Source: VGNY01 sp964549635
GTDB taxonomy: Bacteria > Chloroflexota > Dehalococcoidia > GIF9 > UBA5629
Length of the DNA stretch: 64,000 nt
NCBI GenBank assembly: GCA_964549635.1
Contig: CAZJVJ010000008.1
Span: forward strand, 1-64,000
Reading direction: 5' to 3'
The position numbers were made by a program, and so were the translations under genes. The notes beneath the pieces are model-generated. The model searched no databases, was not told the DNA's origin, and saw only the letters and a program-made list of their open reading frames with translations. Positions 1-8,723 of this stretch are shown here, piece after piece (the first letter of the stretch is position 1; each line of letters starts with the position of its first letter).

Positions 1-1497
1 TGTGCTTGCTGCGCTGTAATAGCGCTGCACCACACCAGCGCCCACATCACCAAGCGCATCACGTTGGAGCTCGGCCATAGTTGCCATCAGGCGGCCGCAC
101 TGGTAAGCTACATCGGGAAAATCCTTGCTCAGTTTTGGTGTTAACTCCTCTGCCAATTTGTTCTCCTCCTTTCGGTATTTTCTTAAGTGATAGACTCTTA
201 TGATGCCCATTCCGTAGACATCTAACTTTTCATTCTGAAGACTTTCCACTTTTCTCCTGCTGATGGATAGGGCCAGAACATGGTACGGGATTTCTTCACC
301 GCACACGGCTGCGCGCCACAGCTTACTTGCAAGGGGTGGCGGAAGCTCCCTAAGGTCACTGGTGAGAGCACCAAGCACCCATTGAAACCGGGGGGGTAAT
401 GCGATCGTCGTTCCATCATCCCGGACCATTTGCAGGTCATCAAACCACTGGTTGACATTCCTGACGAGCTCCTCGAATTCCCCTTCCAGCCAGTCCCGAA
501 CCATGACGCGGCCGGCGGCGCCCGATATTGTAAGGATGTAGTAGCGGTTGCCAGCAAGATCCGGTCTCTTGCCGGTTTCAAGACTGCGTAGTAGTTCGCG
601 AGCCCGCTCCTGAGCGTCAAGCTCCTTTACCTCAGCTGCTTCAGTAAGGAAGGCAACCGGGTCATCCTCGGGCGCAACTTTATCTTTGAACCAGTGGACG
701 GTTATAGCGTTTGCCAGAACCTGACCGTAACTTTGTATAAGCTGGTTGAGGCTGCTGGTATAGGCTTTGGCTGCCTCCTCTGAGACTGCAGCATTGACAG
801 ACTGCTCTAGCCCGTAGGACCGGTAAGCCATCTTGTCGAAGCCGACAAGCACATCGCCGCTTGGACGCCCCCCGACCTTTGCCAACCCTCTGATCTTGGG
901 ATGGGTGTCGGCTGGGGTAACAAGCTCACCTGTGGCAAAGCAACGAAATCGGCCGGATTCTCCAAATTGCTTTTTGGGGCCGATGAGACTGCGCCGGAAA
1001 CTTCGCCACCAATCGTGCCAGTAGTCCTTCTCCACCGGGAATTCTCCATTAAGCCGGAAGGTAACTTTATCATTGGATCTGACTTTATTAAGTTCCATGT
1101 CCTGTCTTATTCTTGCGAGCGTGTTTTCGTCCTTCATAAAGCGAGCAATGGTTGCCAGTTGTGGGATGGTCTTGCCAGCTTCACTTAGCATATGGACAAA
1201 GAACTCGTGTTTTTGGAGATTTTTCGTATCCGTTGCCTCAACCTCGTACTTGGCAACAACGCTGGCTGTTTCAACAAGGAAATGGCTTCTTGGGGAAGGG
1301 CCAGAAACGAGCTCTGGCTGGGTGAGGTCAGGGCATTTCTTAAACTCCAGCCCAGGTTTTCTTTTTTGCTCAGGCTGCCCCAGCTCAATGATGCCGGTAA
1401 AACCAGCCTTTGAATCGAAGTTAATTGCCCAGCGCACAAATTTGGGACTGAAACCCGGCTCACTACCCGTTGTATATTTAACCAGAAGCTCAAGCAT
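1..1497 (-). CDS. cas8c: Cas8c/Csd1, type I-C Cascade large subunit (3' end outside window)
   Basis: The minus-strand frame is open for 499 codons from ATG at 1497 to the window edge, so the C-terminus is missing; the family is usually near 600 residues. Cas8c is the large subunit of the type I-C interference complex and recognises the PAM. The visible end matches the Csd1 C-terminal region: a QCGRLMA segment, then QRYYSAAST, the counterpart of the usual RYYGxASA segment. The start overlaps the cas5c stop by 8 nt, which is typical of translationally coupled cas operons. Shorter frames within this stretch are out of register and were discounted. By the normal I-C order, cas7, cas4, cas1, cas2 and the array would lie to the left. 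Identity is supported by both sequence and context. Confidence 0.88.
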   Translation of the reverse strand, partial: MLELLVKYTTGSEPGFSPKFVRWAINFDSKAGFTGIIELGQPEQKRKPGLEFKKCPDLTQPELVSGPSPRSHFLVETASVVAKYEVEATDTKNLQKHEFFVHMLSEAGKTIPQLATIARFMKDENTLARIRQDMELNKVRSNDKVTFRLNGEFPVEKDYWHDWWRSFRRSLIGPKKQFGESGRFRCFATGELVTPADTHPKIRGLAKVGGRPSGDVLVGFDKMAYRSYGLEQSVNAAVSEEAAKAYTSSLNQLIQSYGQVLANAITVHWFKDKVAPEDDPVAFLTEAAEVKELDAQERARELLRSLETGKRPDLAGNRYYILTISGAAGRVMVRDWLEGEFEELVRNVNQWFDDLQMVRDDGTTIALPPRFQWVLGALTSDLRELPPPLASKLWRAAVCGEEIPYHVLALSISRRKVESLQNEKLDVYGMGIIRVYHLRKYRKEENKLAEELTPKLSKDFPDVAYQCGRLMATMAELQRDALGDVGAGVVQRYYSAAST

Positions 1498-2239
1498 GGC
1501 TATTACTCCTTCCCTTTAGCACTTCATCGCTTTCGTATGGTGGTACGAGGAGCACTCCCTTTTCTATTTTTGCTCTGAACAGGCTGATACACGGGAGTTC
1601 ACCATGTTCCGTGTCCAAAGATTTCCCCGGTTCTGCAAGGTCGAAAACGTCGTAAAGCATAAGTCCAATGTCCAGGCTCCAATCAAGAGGTGACTCAAGC
1701 TGCATTCCCTGCTCCACAAGCTCAAAGTAGGCAGGAAATTCCCGACAACCTAGATACGGCTGGTAAATGCATTTACCGTGAGACGCCCGCCGGCGGAATT
1801 GTGCCTCAAGGGCAGGCAATCTGTCCTCAAAACCGGGCCAGGGACAAATGCGGGCATACAGGTAGTAGGCGACATCTTTAAGTGCCATTGTCTGGCGCTG
1901 GGTGCGCCCTTTTTCGTCAGTCCCAAGCGTGTCACTGTCGCCATCAGCCCATATAGGCTTAGGTTCCTCCTTGCCTGTTGCCCATTGTAGAATAATCCTG
2001 GGTGAAGGAGCTTTTTCTTTCACCTCATTGCGTCTCAGTGGTATGTAGCGCACAGTTTTTAGTACATCCACTCTGGTCACCTGCCAGCGGAACTCGCCTG
2101 GCTTGCAATAAATGGCATCAAAGATACCTCGCGCCGCCGATGGGGTAATTACGGGGTAGCTGAAGCGCTCGACCTTAAGCTCGGGGCGGGTAAAGCAGGC
2201 AAGTTCCCCCCAGACTTTTAGAATTTGTTCTTGAGACAT
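1490..2239 (-). CDS. cas5c: Cas5c (Cas5d), type I-C crRNA-processing subunit
   Basis: 249-residue protein of normal family length. In type I-C systems Cas5 replaces Cas6 as the endoribonuclease that cuts pre-crRNA, then stays on the 5' handle inside Cascade. The N-terminus (WGELACFTRPELKVERFSYP, followed by TPSAARGIFDAIY) and the PYLGCREFPAYF segment are family signatures. The RRASHGKC stretch lies in the region that holds the catalytic Lys/His pair in characterised Cas5d, but I cannot assign the residues without an alignment. The gene begins 11 nt after the cas3 stop and overlaps cas8c by 8 nt, so it belongs to one polycistronic unit. Confidence 0.93.
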   Translation of the reverse strand: MSQEQILKVWGELACFTRPELKVERFSYPVITPSAARGIFDAIYCKPGEFRWQVTRVDVLKTVRYIPLRRNEVKEKAPSPRIILQWATGKEEPKPIWADGDSDTLGTDEKGRTQRQTMALKDVAYYLYARICPWPGFEDRLPALEAQFRRRASHGKCIYQPYLGCREFPAYFELVEQGMQLESPLDWSLDIGLMLYDVFDLAEPGKSLDTEHGELPCISLFRAKIEKGVLLVPPYESDEVLKGRSNSHA

Positions 2240-2250
2240 ATTGCCTCCTT

Positions 2251-4745
2251 CTATGCAATTATCGCGTCCGGCAAAAGCGATGGGTTAAGTCCTGTCTCTA
2301 GGTCATAGTCCTCCTCCTTTCGATAGATATACCACTCGTCGGATTTCTCCGGTCCATCTGGCTTTATACAAATTGGCTCAAGGCATAAAGATAGTGCATC
2401 TCGGGATGAAGTAGGGCGGAAGAGCTGAACGGTGTGAGGACGGGCTGTGATAATCCATTTGTAAGTGAGCCCGTTATGGCGCGCTTCTGTGGCAAGCCTT
2501 TGGTATGCCTCTTTATCGTAGGGCACGAGGACGTTAATTGTATCCTGAGGAATGATACGGTAAAGGAGGCTCACTTCCACAAAGTCCTGTATTTTAACAG
2601 CTTTGAGCAACTGGTCATCCTGACGGTCCTCAGAGCTTAAACCGCGCACGGAGTAAAGCTCTTGATAGTAGCGCTCAAATTGAGCGGGGTCTAATTCTTT
2701 AATACCTTTCCTGATAAGATTTGCAGTGATTCCGGTGGCTTGTTTATAAGCGGCGTCCGGGTAATTTTCATCTTCCGGGCGGAAGACATAGACGTTGCCG
2801 GTATTGCACAGTGCATTACGGTTGCAGCGCCCGGCTGCCTGAGCGATAGCATCCAGTGGAGCAAGGCTGCGGAAAACAACAGGAAAGTCAATGTCTACAC
2901 CAGCCTCGACACACTGCGTGGAAATCAGACAACACGGCTTCTTTTCCCTAAGCAGTGACCGTACGCGATCCAGTGTTGCCTTACGATGAGCCGGGCACAT
3001 ATTTGTTGAGAGATGGAAGATGTTAGCGGAACGTTTCATTTTCACTTTTTCAAAAAGGAGTCTGGCGTGCTTTTTGGTATTGACAATACATAGTACTTGC
3101 CGCTCACAAGCAACCCTTTTGGCAATTTCGTCCCAACTGGTAACTTTGCCTTCTGGAAGGACAATCTTGTTTCGTTTTGCTATGCCGAACAATTTTGGAA
3201 GGTCGGATAACATTTCTCTCGGTTGCCAGCCCAGAGCACATTGTTTTGCGACTAGCTGGTGGAGGTGGCTGAAGGCAGGCTGGGTTGCTGTAGCAAAGAC
3301 AACGGTGGACCCGTATCTTTCTACCAGATGCGAGAGTGCACCAAGCGTGACGATAACCAATCCCAGTGGCAGGGTCTGTACTTCATCGAACAGGATTACA
3401 CTGCGTGCCAGACGATGAAGCTTACGGCAGGCGGACGGTCGATTAGAGAAAAGGGACTCTAAGAATTGCACGTTAGTTGTCACAATAATGGGTGCATCCC
3501 AGTTTTCAGAAAGCAGTTTTGCCGCACTGGTATCATCATTTGCCTGCCCGGTGTTAACGCGTGCCTGGCTCAGGCTGTGGTCCTCGAGCAAGTATCTCCC
3601 TATGTCATTTTGACTTAACCACCGCTGTAATACCTGGCGATAGACTTCCACTGTCTGCTCAACGATGGTTAGATATGGCATTACCGTAACAATGCGTCTC
3701 AGGTTGTGTTTGGCAGCATGAGCAAGGGCAAAGGCAAGCATGGCAAGGGTCTTGCCACTGCCGGTAGGCGCGGTCAACGTGAAGAGACCCTGCGGGTATT
3801 CTCCTGCTTCAAGACACGCTGCCAAAACAGTGTTTCTCAACTCTCGCATCGCAGGTGAAGAATTCTTGGTTTTAACCAGCTCCTGCACGTGCTCTTTTAG
3901 GGCGGAAAGCGCTTTATCGGGCTCTAGCGCCAGCGCAGGTGAGCGGTAGCGACGGTTACCCTGTTGGTCACGATTGAACCACGCCTCGGTTTCAAGAAAG
4001 TCAGCATCAACAAGGGCTGAGAAGAGCATGCGCACATCCAGCATCGAACTAGCATTGTTGGTTCCCCAACGGTAAATGGAATCTATTTTTTCGGGTAAGT
4101 TGATGCCCGCTGCGCAAAGCTTTTCCACGCTACCGCAGGACAAACTGAGATTAAGAGGGTGTNNNNNNNNNNNNNNNNNNNNNNNNNNNNNNNNNNNNNN
4201 NNNNNNNNNNNNNNNNNNNNNNNNNNNNNNNNNNNNNNNNNNNNNNNNNNNNNNNNNNNNNNCGCTGCGCAAAGCTTTTCCACGCTACCGCAGGACAAAC
4301 TGAGATTAAGAGGGTGTGGCCTTTCTAGTTTATCGGGGGCGAGTTCTGCCAGCGAATCGTGCGTCGCCTTTTGGGCCTCACTGTCGCAGGATTCGCCCTT
4401 GACTATCCTGGCGAGTTCTGCCAGCGAATCGCGCGTCGCCTTTTGGAGACCGATGTGGTGCCCCTGGACGGCTAAAGCAATAGCTACACCTTCCTTCTCA
4501 TAGGTCTGCAGTGCATGCCAGGCGCCAGATGACCAATGATCTACACCGCTAAGTTTACCCATCAACCGGCACTGGAATTTTTTACCGTACTTACCCAGGT
4601 CGTGCAACAAACCGGCGACATACGCCTCGTCACATGCCGAAAAGGCTTCGGCGAATTGACGAGCCCTCTCGGCGACCAACCGAAGGTGGTCGACCAGGGG
4701 TTCTCCACCTCCCGACCTTGAATCGTAATGCGCCAGCTCTTTCAT
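2251..4745 (-). CDS. cas3: Cas3 nuclease-helicase (interrupted only by an assembly gap)
   Basis: Cas3 is the HD nuclease and SF2 helicase that Cascade recruits to degrade target DNA. As printed, two frames are split by 100 N. The 55 nt on each side of the gap are identical; removing one copy plus the Ns (155 nt) puts both parts in one frame of about 779 residues, normal for I-C Cas3. N-terminal HD domain: LLHDLGKYGKKF (His48-Asp49) and GHH (96-97). Helicase domain: Walker A TAPTGSGKT and a DEVQ box in ILFDEVQTLP. An in-frame 24-residue duplication (QKATRDSLAELA / QKATHDSLAELA) lies after the HD domain. The ATG at 4745 has a good upstream AAAGGAGG. The gene is probably intact in the organism. 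Confidence 0.9.
4163..4262. other. Scaffold gap of 100 N flanked by identical 55-bp ends
   Basis: Positions 4108-4162 and 4263-4317 are identical. This is what a scaffolder leaves when two contigs that overlap by one k-mer are joined with a fixed 100-N spacer. Collapsing the overlap restores the cas3 reading frame, which is independent support that no real sequence is missing here. Confidence 0.85.
4338..4446 (-). repeat. 72-bp-period direct repeat inside cas3
   Basis: A 37-bp string at 4338-4374 recurs at 4410-4446 with one mismatch (4360 versus 4432). The offset of 72 bp preserves the frame and encodes the doubled QKATxDSLAELA segment in Cas3 at about residues 101-136. It lies just after the HD domain and next to the scaffold gap. 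Confidence 0.85.
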
Positions 4746-4809
4746 CGCTTTACCTCCTTTTTATTTTATTAAGTTCTCCATCTTCCGACCTTAAATCGTA
4801 ATGCGCCAG
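4701..4809 (-). repeat. Direct repeat: cas3 5' end partly duplicated upstream
   Basis: Positions 4701-4736 encode the first Cas3 residues (LAHYDSRSGGGE). A second copy at 4774-4809, 73 bp away in the WYL-cas3 spacer, matches 33 of 36 bases and would read LAHYDLRSEDGE. The copy lies before the cas3 Shine-Dalgarno and has no start codon with a ribosome site of its own, so it looks like a leftover duplication. Confidence 0.75.
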
Positions 4810-4833
4810 AACTCTCAACACTTCTGAGTTCCT

Positions 4834-5805
4834 TTACTTGGAATAAATCCTGGCGAGCTCTGTCCCGTACTCTTTGAAGGCTTGGCGCAGTTCTTCTGGC
4901 TCAAGCACTTCCACATCGGGTCCCCAGCTCCTTATCCAGGGCGTAATCTCAAGAGTGCTACCCACATGCAACGTCATAAGACAGCTACCATCTTCCAGGT
5001 CTTCAATTTTCTGGGAGGGATGCCAGACAGTTTCCTTAACACGCCTGGACACTTTGGATGAGAATTTCAACTTAATTTCAGCCTCGTCGCCCCATATTAT
5101 GCCCCAGGAGTATGACAGTAACTTACCAATATCAAAATCTTTAGGTATATCATAATTAGTATCCAGAACTTCTGCCGCCTTTATCCGATCAAGTTTAAAC
5201 GTTACTATCCCCTCCCTCCCTTCTCTAACGGCATGACCAATGACATAGGTAGAATATCCTATCCCTGTCATTTCCACAAAGTATGGCTCAAGGAGCCACA
5301 CTCTGATTTCGTCGCTTTTCAGCGACTGGTATTCTATCCTCATCTGTCTTTGTGTCGTCCAAGCAAGGGCGACCTGCTCAAAGATGCGCACTTGCCCAGG
5401 GTCTTCCGGCCTTTTAACTATGGAGCGAAAACTTGCCTCAACATGCGCTGCCAGAGGCTGCGGCAGAAGGTCAGCTAATTTGGTAAGGGCTTTTCTAATA
5501 TGAGGATTGTCTCTGTCCGTCTGCCTCAGTGCCAGACGCATGGCCAAAAATGCCGCCAGGGCTTCATAGAGGGAGATAGATACCGGCGGCAGCGTATACC
5601 CTTCAATAATGCTGTAATAGTCGCCCTCCTGTGTCAGCGGTACCCCCATTTCCTCCAGGGCATGGATGTCTCGCTGAATAGTACGTATACATACACCACA
5701 TAGTCTGGCCAGCTCACGACTGGTAAGTCCTTTGGAGTGGCTATGAAGGAGATGCTGGATACGAGTGAGGCGAATGGCTCGTCTGAGTATATTGTTCTCA
5801 GGCAA
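4834..5805 (-). CDS. HTH/WYL-domain transcriptional regulator, cas-associated
   Basis: 323 residues from a TTG start at 5805, chosen because GGAAGGAGGGGG precedes it at good spacing; an in-frame upstream ATG at 5835 has no such site. The N-terminus is a winged helix-turn-helix (TSRELARLCGVCIRTIQRDI, about residues 29-48) of the DeoR-like kind that precedes WYL domains. The middle and C-terminal parts match the WYL sensor fold and WCX extension (RIEYQ, then YxxxxIGHAVR). WYL proteins beside cas genes are known transcriptional controllers, some sensing ligands or nucleic acids. It is co-oriented with cas3, 88 bp upstream. A palindrome sits before its start, suggesting autoregulation. The actual effector is unknown. 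Confidence 0.85.
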   Translation of the reverse strand: MPENNILRRAIRLTRIQHLLHSHSKGLTSRELARLCGVCIRTIQRDIHALEEMGVPLTQEGDYYSIIEGYTLPPVSISLYEALAAFLAMRLALRQTDRDNPHIRKALTKLADLLPQPLAAHVEASFRSIVKRPEDPGQVRIFEQVALAWTTQRQMRIEYQSLKSDEIRVWLLEPYFVEMTGIGYSTYVIGHAVREGREGIVTFKLDRIKAAEVLDTNYDIPKDFDIGKLLSYSWGIIWGDEAEIKLKFSSKVSRRVKETVWHPSQKIEDLEDGSCLMTLHVGSTLEITPWIRSWGPDVEVLEPEELRQAFKEYGTELARIYSK

Positions 5806-5831
5806 AATGCCCCCTCCTTCCCTTAAATCCC

Positions 5832-5849
5832 ACAATCTTGGAAGATTGT
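5832..5849. promoter_or_regulatory. Palindromic operator candidate before the WYL gene
   Basis: ACAATCTT-GG-AAGATTGT is a perfect 8-bp inverted repeat with a 2-nt centre, 27 bp upstream of the TTG start. On the minus strand a TACAAT box overlaps its distal arm, so a bound protein would block transcription. The link to the WYL protein is inference from position. Confidence 0.55.
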
Positions 5850-6050
5850 ATCACAAAATAACGACAGCATCGGTCGTTTTAGACATCGGGTTACAAAACT
5901 TTTACGGCCGGGTAGGTGGGAATTATATGAGGCGTTATTTTGTACACCGTCAGCCTTTAGCACCCACCTCATTAAGATAGGTCACCTCCCCGTCCCCTGT
6001 GGAGGACGGCACCCTTTCCGTCTCGTCCTGCCGTCTGCCGGACGACTATC

Positions 6051-7178
6051 CTACCATTGGACGAACATGGGCATGACGACGTGGACGTATTTTTCACTGC
6101 CCACAGGGCGGATGACACCGGGGCTGGAAGAGGTGGTGGTCTCCAGTGCCACCTGCTTTTCGTGCAGCACGGAGAGGACGTCGGAGAGGTACCTGGCGTT
6201 GAAGGCGATTTTGGTGGCCTCGCCGTCAATTAAGGCATCTATCTCGCTTACGTTTTCGCCCACCTCTTCAGCCCGGGCAGAGATGTTCATCTTGCCCGGG
6301 GTAAGCTCAACTCCGGGGGTGACGATAAGCCGCACAATTCCACTTCCGTCACGGGCAAAGATCGATGCCATTTTGATGGTCTGCAAGAATTCTGCCCTGT
6401 CCACAACAGCCCGAGTGATATAGCTTTGGGGGATAAGCTGGGAGTAGTTGGGGAAGTTCCCCTGGATTAGCTGCGACACCATCTGTATGTTCTTGAGACG
6501 GAATAGTATCTGGGTCTTCTGCTGATTTACCGTGATTTCAACCGGCTCTTCTTGGTCGGTCAAGAAGCGGTTCAGTTCATTTAAGGCCCGTGCCGGCACG
6601 ATTACAGCAGTCTTTGCTTTGACCGGCGACAGGATAGAGGTATAGTGAACGGCCAGCCTGAAGCCATCGGCCGCCGCCATGGCCAACCCTTCCCCATCGA
6701 ACTCGAACTGGACACCGGTGAGCACCGGGCGGGACTCTTCGGTGGCGGCAGCGAACGCCACCTGGCTGATACCTTCACGCAAGGCCAGGGCCTCTATCTT
6801 GGTGGCTACACCATCGGCAACCTGGGGGATGGGCGGGAAGTCCTGCGCATCAAGACCATTGATTTTGGCCTGAAAGCGGGCACATTTGAGCTGGAGGGTG
6901 CGCTGGGTGAGCGATATGTCTATCCGGTCATTGGGTAGAGAGCTGACAAATTCGGTAAGCAGCCGGGCGGGTATGGTGATGGCACCTTCTTCTTCTATCT
7001 TGGCACCAATCCAGCAACTGATGGCTATCTCCAGATTGGTGGCAGCCAGCTTGAGACGTGATTGGTCAGTGGCTATGAGCACATTCTGGGTGATGGGCAG
7101 TGTGGTCCTGGTGGCTACAGCCCGGCTGACGACGCTTAACCCTTTGTTGAGATTTTCTTGCAGGCAGGACAGCTTCAT
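6051..7178 (-). CDS. dnaN: DNA polymerase III beta subunit (sliding clamp)
   Basis: 375 residues, the normal length for the clamp. The ring-shaped dimer encircles DNA and tethers polymerase III and other partners. Recognisable features are the N-terminal MKLSCLQENLNKGLSVVSRAV, the central EESRPVLTGVQFEFDGEGLAMAAADGFRLAV-type segment (split across about residues 140-180), and the C-terminal VIRPVGSEKYVHVVMPMFV, close to the usual P-M-R/F tail. It stands alone, without dnaA or recF beside it. A near-consensus promoter lies 29-57 bp upstream and a GGGGGTGAC ribosome site precedes the ATG. Confidence 0.96.
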   Translation of the reverse strand: MKLSCLQENLNKGLSVVSRAVATRTTLPITQNVLIATDQSRLKLAATNLEIAISCWIGAKIEEEGAITIPARLLTEFVSSLPNDRIDISLTQRTLQLKCARFQAKINGLDAQDFPPIPQVADGVATKIEALALREGISQVAFAAATEESRPVLTGVQFEFDGEGLAMAAADGFRLAVHYTSILSPVKAKTAVIVPARALNELNRFLTDQEEPVEITVNQQKTQILFRLKNIQMVSQLIQGNFPNYSQLIPQSYITRAVVDRAEFLQTIKMASIFARDGSGIVRLIVTPGVELTPGKMNISARAEEVGENVSEIDALIDGEATKIAFNARYLSDVLSVLHEKQVALETTTSSSPGVIRPVGSEKYVHVVMPMFVQW

Positions 7179-7206
7179 AGGTCACCCCCAGCAGTTATGT
7201 GAGACA

Positions 7207-7235
7207 AGTATACCCCGCCCACAGGGGTAAGTCAA
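7207..7235 (-). promoter_or_regulatory. Sigma70-type promoter of dnaN
   Basis: On the minus strand TTGACT (7235-7230), a 17-nt spacer and TATACT (7212-7207), followed about 28 nt later by the dnaN ATG. Both boxes are one base from consensus. Confidence 0.7.
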
Positions 7236-7246
7236 TCGGCCGCAGA

Positions 7247-7705
7247 CTATTCCAGTACGATGGTACCGCTTTTGCCACCGCTTTTCCGGATGAGGCGGAT
7301 GTCCTGCAGACGTATCGTGCCGTCAACGGTCTTGCACATGTCATAAATGGTCAGCCCGCTTATGGCTACGGCAGTGAGCGCCTCCATCTCAAAACCGGTC
7401 TTAGCGCTGCCTTTGACCGCAGCGGTAATCTCAACTGCAGAGGACTCCTCATCTATGGCGAACTCGATATACACACTTTCGATGGGCAGCGGATGGCATA
7501 AAGGGATGAGGCGATGCGTCTCCTTGGCCGCCATGATGCCGGCAACACGGGCCGCGGCTAAGACATCCCCCTTGGGCAACCTGGCCTGTTTTAGCAAGCC
7601 TAATGTCGTCGCCTGCATCACCACCCTGCCTTTAGCCACGGCCTGCCTGGCCGTAACCGGCTTCCCACCAACGTCTACCATACGGATATCCTGCTGCGAG
7701 CCCAT
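7247..7705 (-). CDS. moaC: Cyclic pyranopterin monophosphate synthase accessory protein MoaC
   Basis: 152 residues. MoaC converts the MoaA product, 3',8-cyclo-7,8-dihydro-GTP, to cyclic pyranopterin monophosphate in molybdopterin biosynthesis. Family landmarks are the N-terminal MVDVGGKPVTARQAVAKG, the LIPLCHPLPIESV segment, and GFEMEALTAVAISGLTIYDMCK containing the conserved Asp-Met and Lys. The GGAGGT ribosome site lies within the end of moaA and the genes are 1 nt apart, so the two are coupled. The cofactor would serve the AOR encoded nearby. Confidence 0.96.
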   Translation of the reverse strand: MGSQQDIRMVDVGGKPVTARQAVAKGRVVMQATTLGLLKQARLPKGDVLAAARVAGIMAAKETHRLIPLCHPLPIESVYIEFAIDEESSAVEITAAVKGSAKTGFEMEALTAVAISGLTIYDMCKTVDGTIRLQDIRLIRKSGGKSGTIVLE

Positions 7706-7706
7706 C

Positions 7707-8723
7707 TTAACCTCCCACCTGCGACATGAGGCGTTTGGAAGCTGCCAAGCCCCGGCAGAGCCGATGTGATTCTGGTTTGTTTAGAATGGCCTGCTTTATG
7801 ATGCGCTTCAGCTTTGCCGGCGAAGCACCGCTGCGTAGTGGCCCACGCAAATCAATCTCCCAATCACTGAGCAGACAGGGGCGCAATTTGCCTTCAGCAG
7901 TAAGTCGGAGGCGGTTGCAGTTGAAGCAGAAGTGCTGGCTGATGGGAGTGATGAAGCCAATTGTGCCGCTGGCACCGGGCAGGCGGAAGTACCTGGCCGG
8001 GCCATCCCCGGTGGGGGGAAGGCACGGCTCAAGTTTCCCCAGACCGATAATGCGCTCCTTTATCACCTCGGCGGACATGAACCGGGGTGAAAGCCCCATG
8101 CCACCTCCCGCAGAGTGACCATGGGGCGGGTTGTCGGAGGCGAAGGGCATTAGCTCGATGAAGCGGACATGCCAGCCATCAGTGACGGTCAAACGGGCAA
8201 AGTCCAGAAGTTCATCATCGTTTATGCCGTCCATCACCACCATATTTATCTTTACCGGGTTCAGACCGCAGGCTTTAGCCTCTTCAATGCCCTCAAGCAC
8301 ATCGGACAGTCTGTCACAGCGGGTGATACGCTGAAACTTTTCCCTATCTAAAGAATCGAGGCTGACATTGACCCGGCTCAAACCGGCTTTTTTGAGTTCA
8401 CAGGCAAATTGTTTCAGGAGGACACCGTTGGTGGTCAAAGAGATATCGTCTATGCCATCGATTTCGGCCAGCATGGCCACCAGTCCGGGCAGCCTGGCCC
8501 GGACCAGCGGTTCGCCGCCGGTGAGCCTGAGCTTTTTGATGCCCAGTTCCGCAGCCAGCCTGGCAACCGTGACGATCTCCTCATAGCTCAGAACCTCACG
8601 CTGAGGAAGCAGGCTGACACCTTGAGCGGGCAGACAATAGACACAGCGCAGGTTGCAGCGGTCAGTCACCGAGATACGCAAATAGTCTATGGGGCGGTGG
8701 AATGTGTCAGAAAGTCCAGTCAC
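7707..8723 (-). CDS. moaA: GTP 3',8-cyclase MoaA
   Basis: 338 residues from a GTG start whose GTGA overlaps the rdgB stop. This radical SAM enzyme makes the first step of molybdenum cofactor synthesis. The N-terminal cluster motif is CNLRCVYCLP (CxxxCxxC), followed by the SAM-binding GGEPLVR. The C-terminal substrate-side 4Fe-4S cysteines are in HFCFNCNRLRLTAEGKLRPCL. The usual GG terminal dipeptide, needed in characterised MoaA, is present (SQVGG). Translationally coupled to rdgB upstream and moaC downstream. Confidence 0.95.
   Translation of the reverse strand: MTGLSDTFHRPIDYLRISVTDRCNLRCVYCLPAQGVSLLPQREVLSYEEIVTVARLAAELGIKKLRLTGGEPLVRARLPGLVAMLAEIDGIDDISLTTNGVLLKQFACELKKAGLSRVNVSLDSLDREKFQRITRCDRLSDVLEGIEEAKACGLNPVKINMVVMDGINDDELLDFARLTVTDGWHVRFIELMPFASDNPPHGHSAGGGMGLSPRFMSAEVIKERIIGLGKLEPCLPPTGDGPARYFRLPGASGTIGFITPISQHFCFNCNRLRLTAEGKLRPCLLSDWEIDLRGPLRSGASPAKLKRIIKQAILNKPESHRLCRGLAASKRLMSQVGG

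Noticed and set aside
1..1497. Three separate short minus-strand frames at 222-620, 807-1073 and 1185-1493
   Set aside because: They are out of register with a continuous 499-codon frame that encodes Cas8c and runs off the window edge.
4163..4262. Cas3 split into two genes (separate HD and helicase proteins)
   Set aside because: The split is caused by the gap and duplicated 55-bp flanks; collapsing them gives one frame.
1..5850. CRISPR array next to the cas genes
   Set aside because: No regularly spaced 30-37-bp direct repeats are visible; the array would lie left of the window, beyond cas7-cas4-cas1-cas2.
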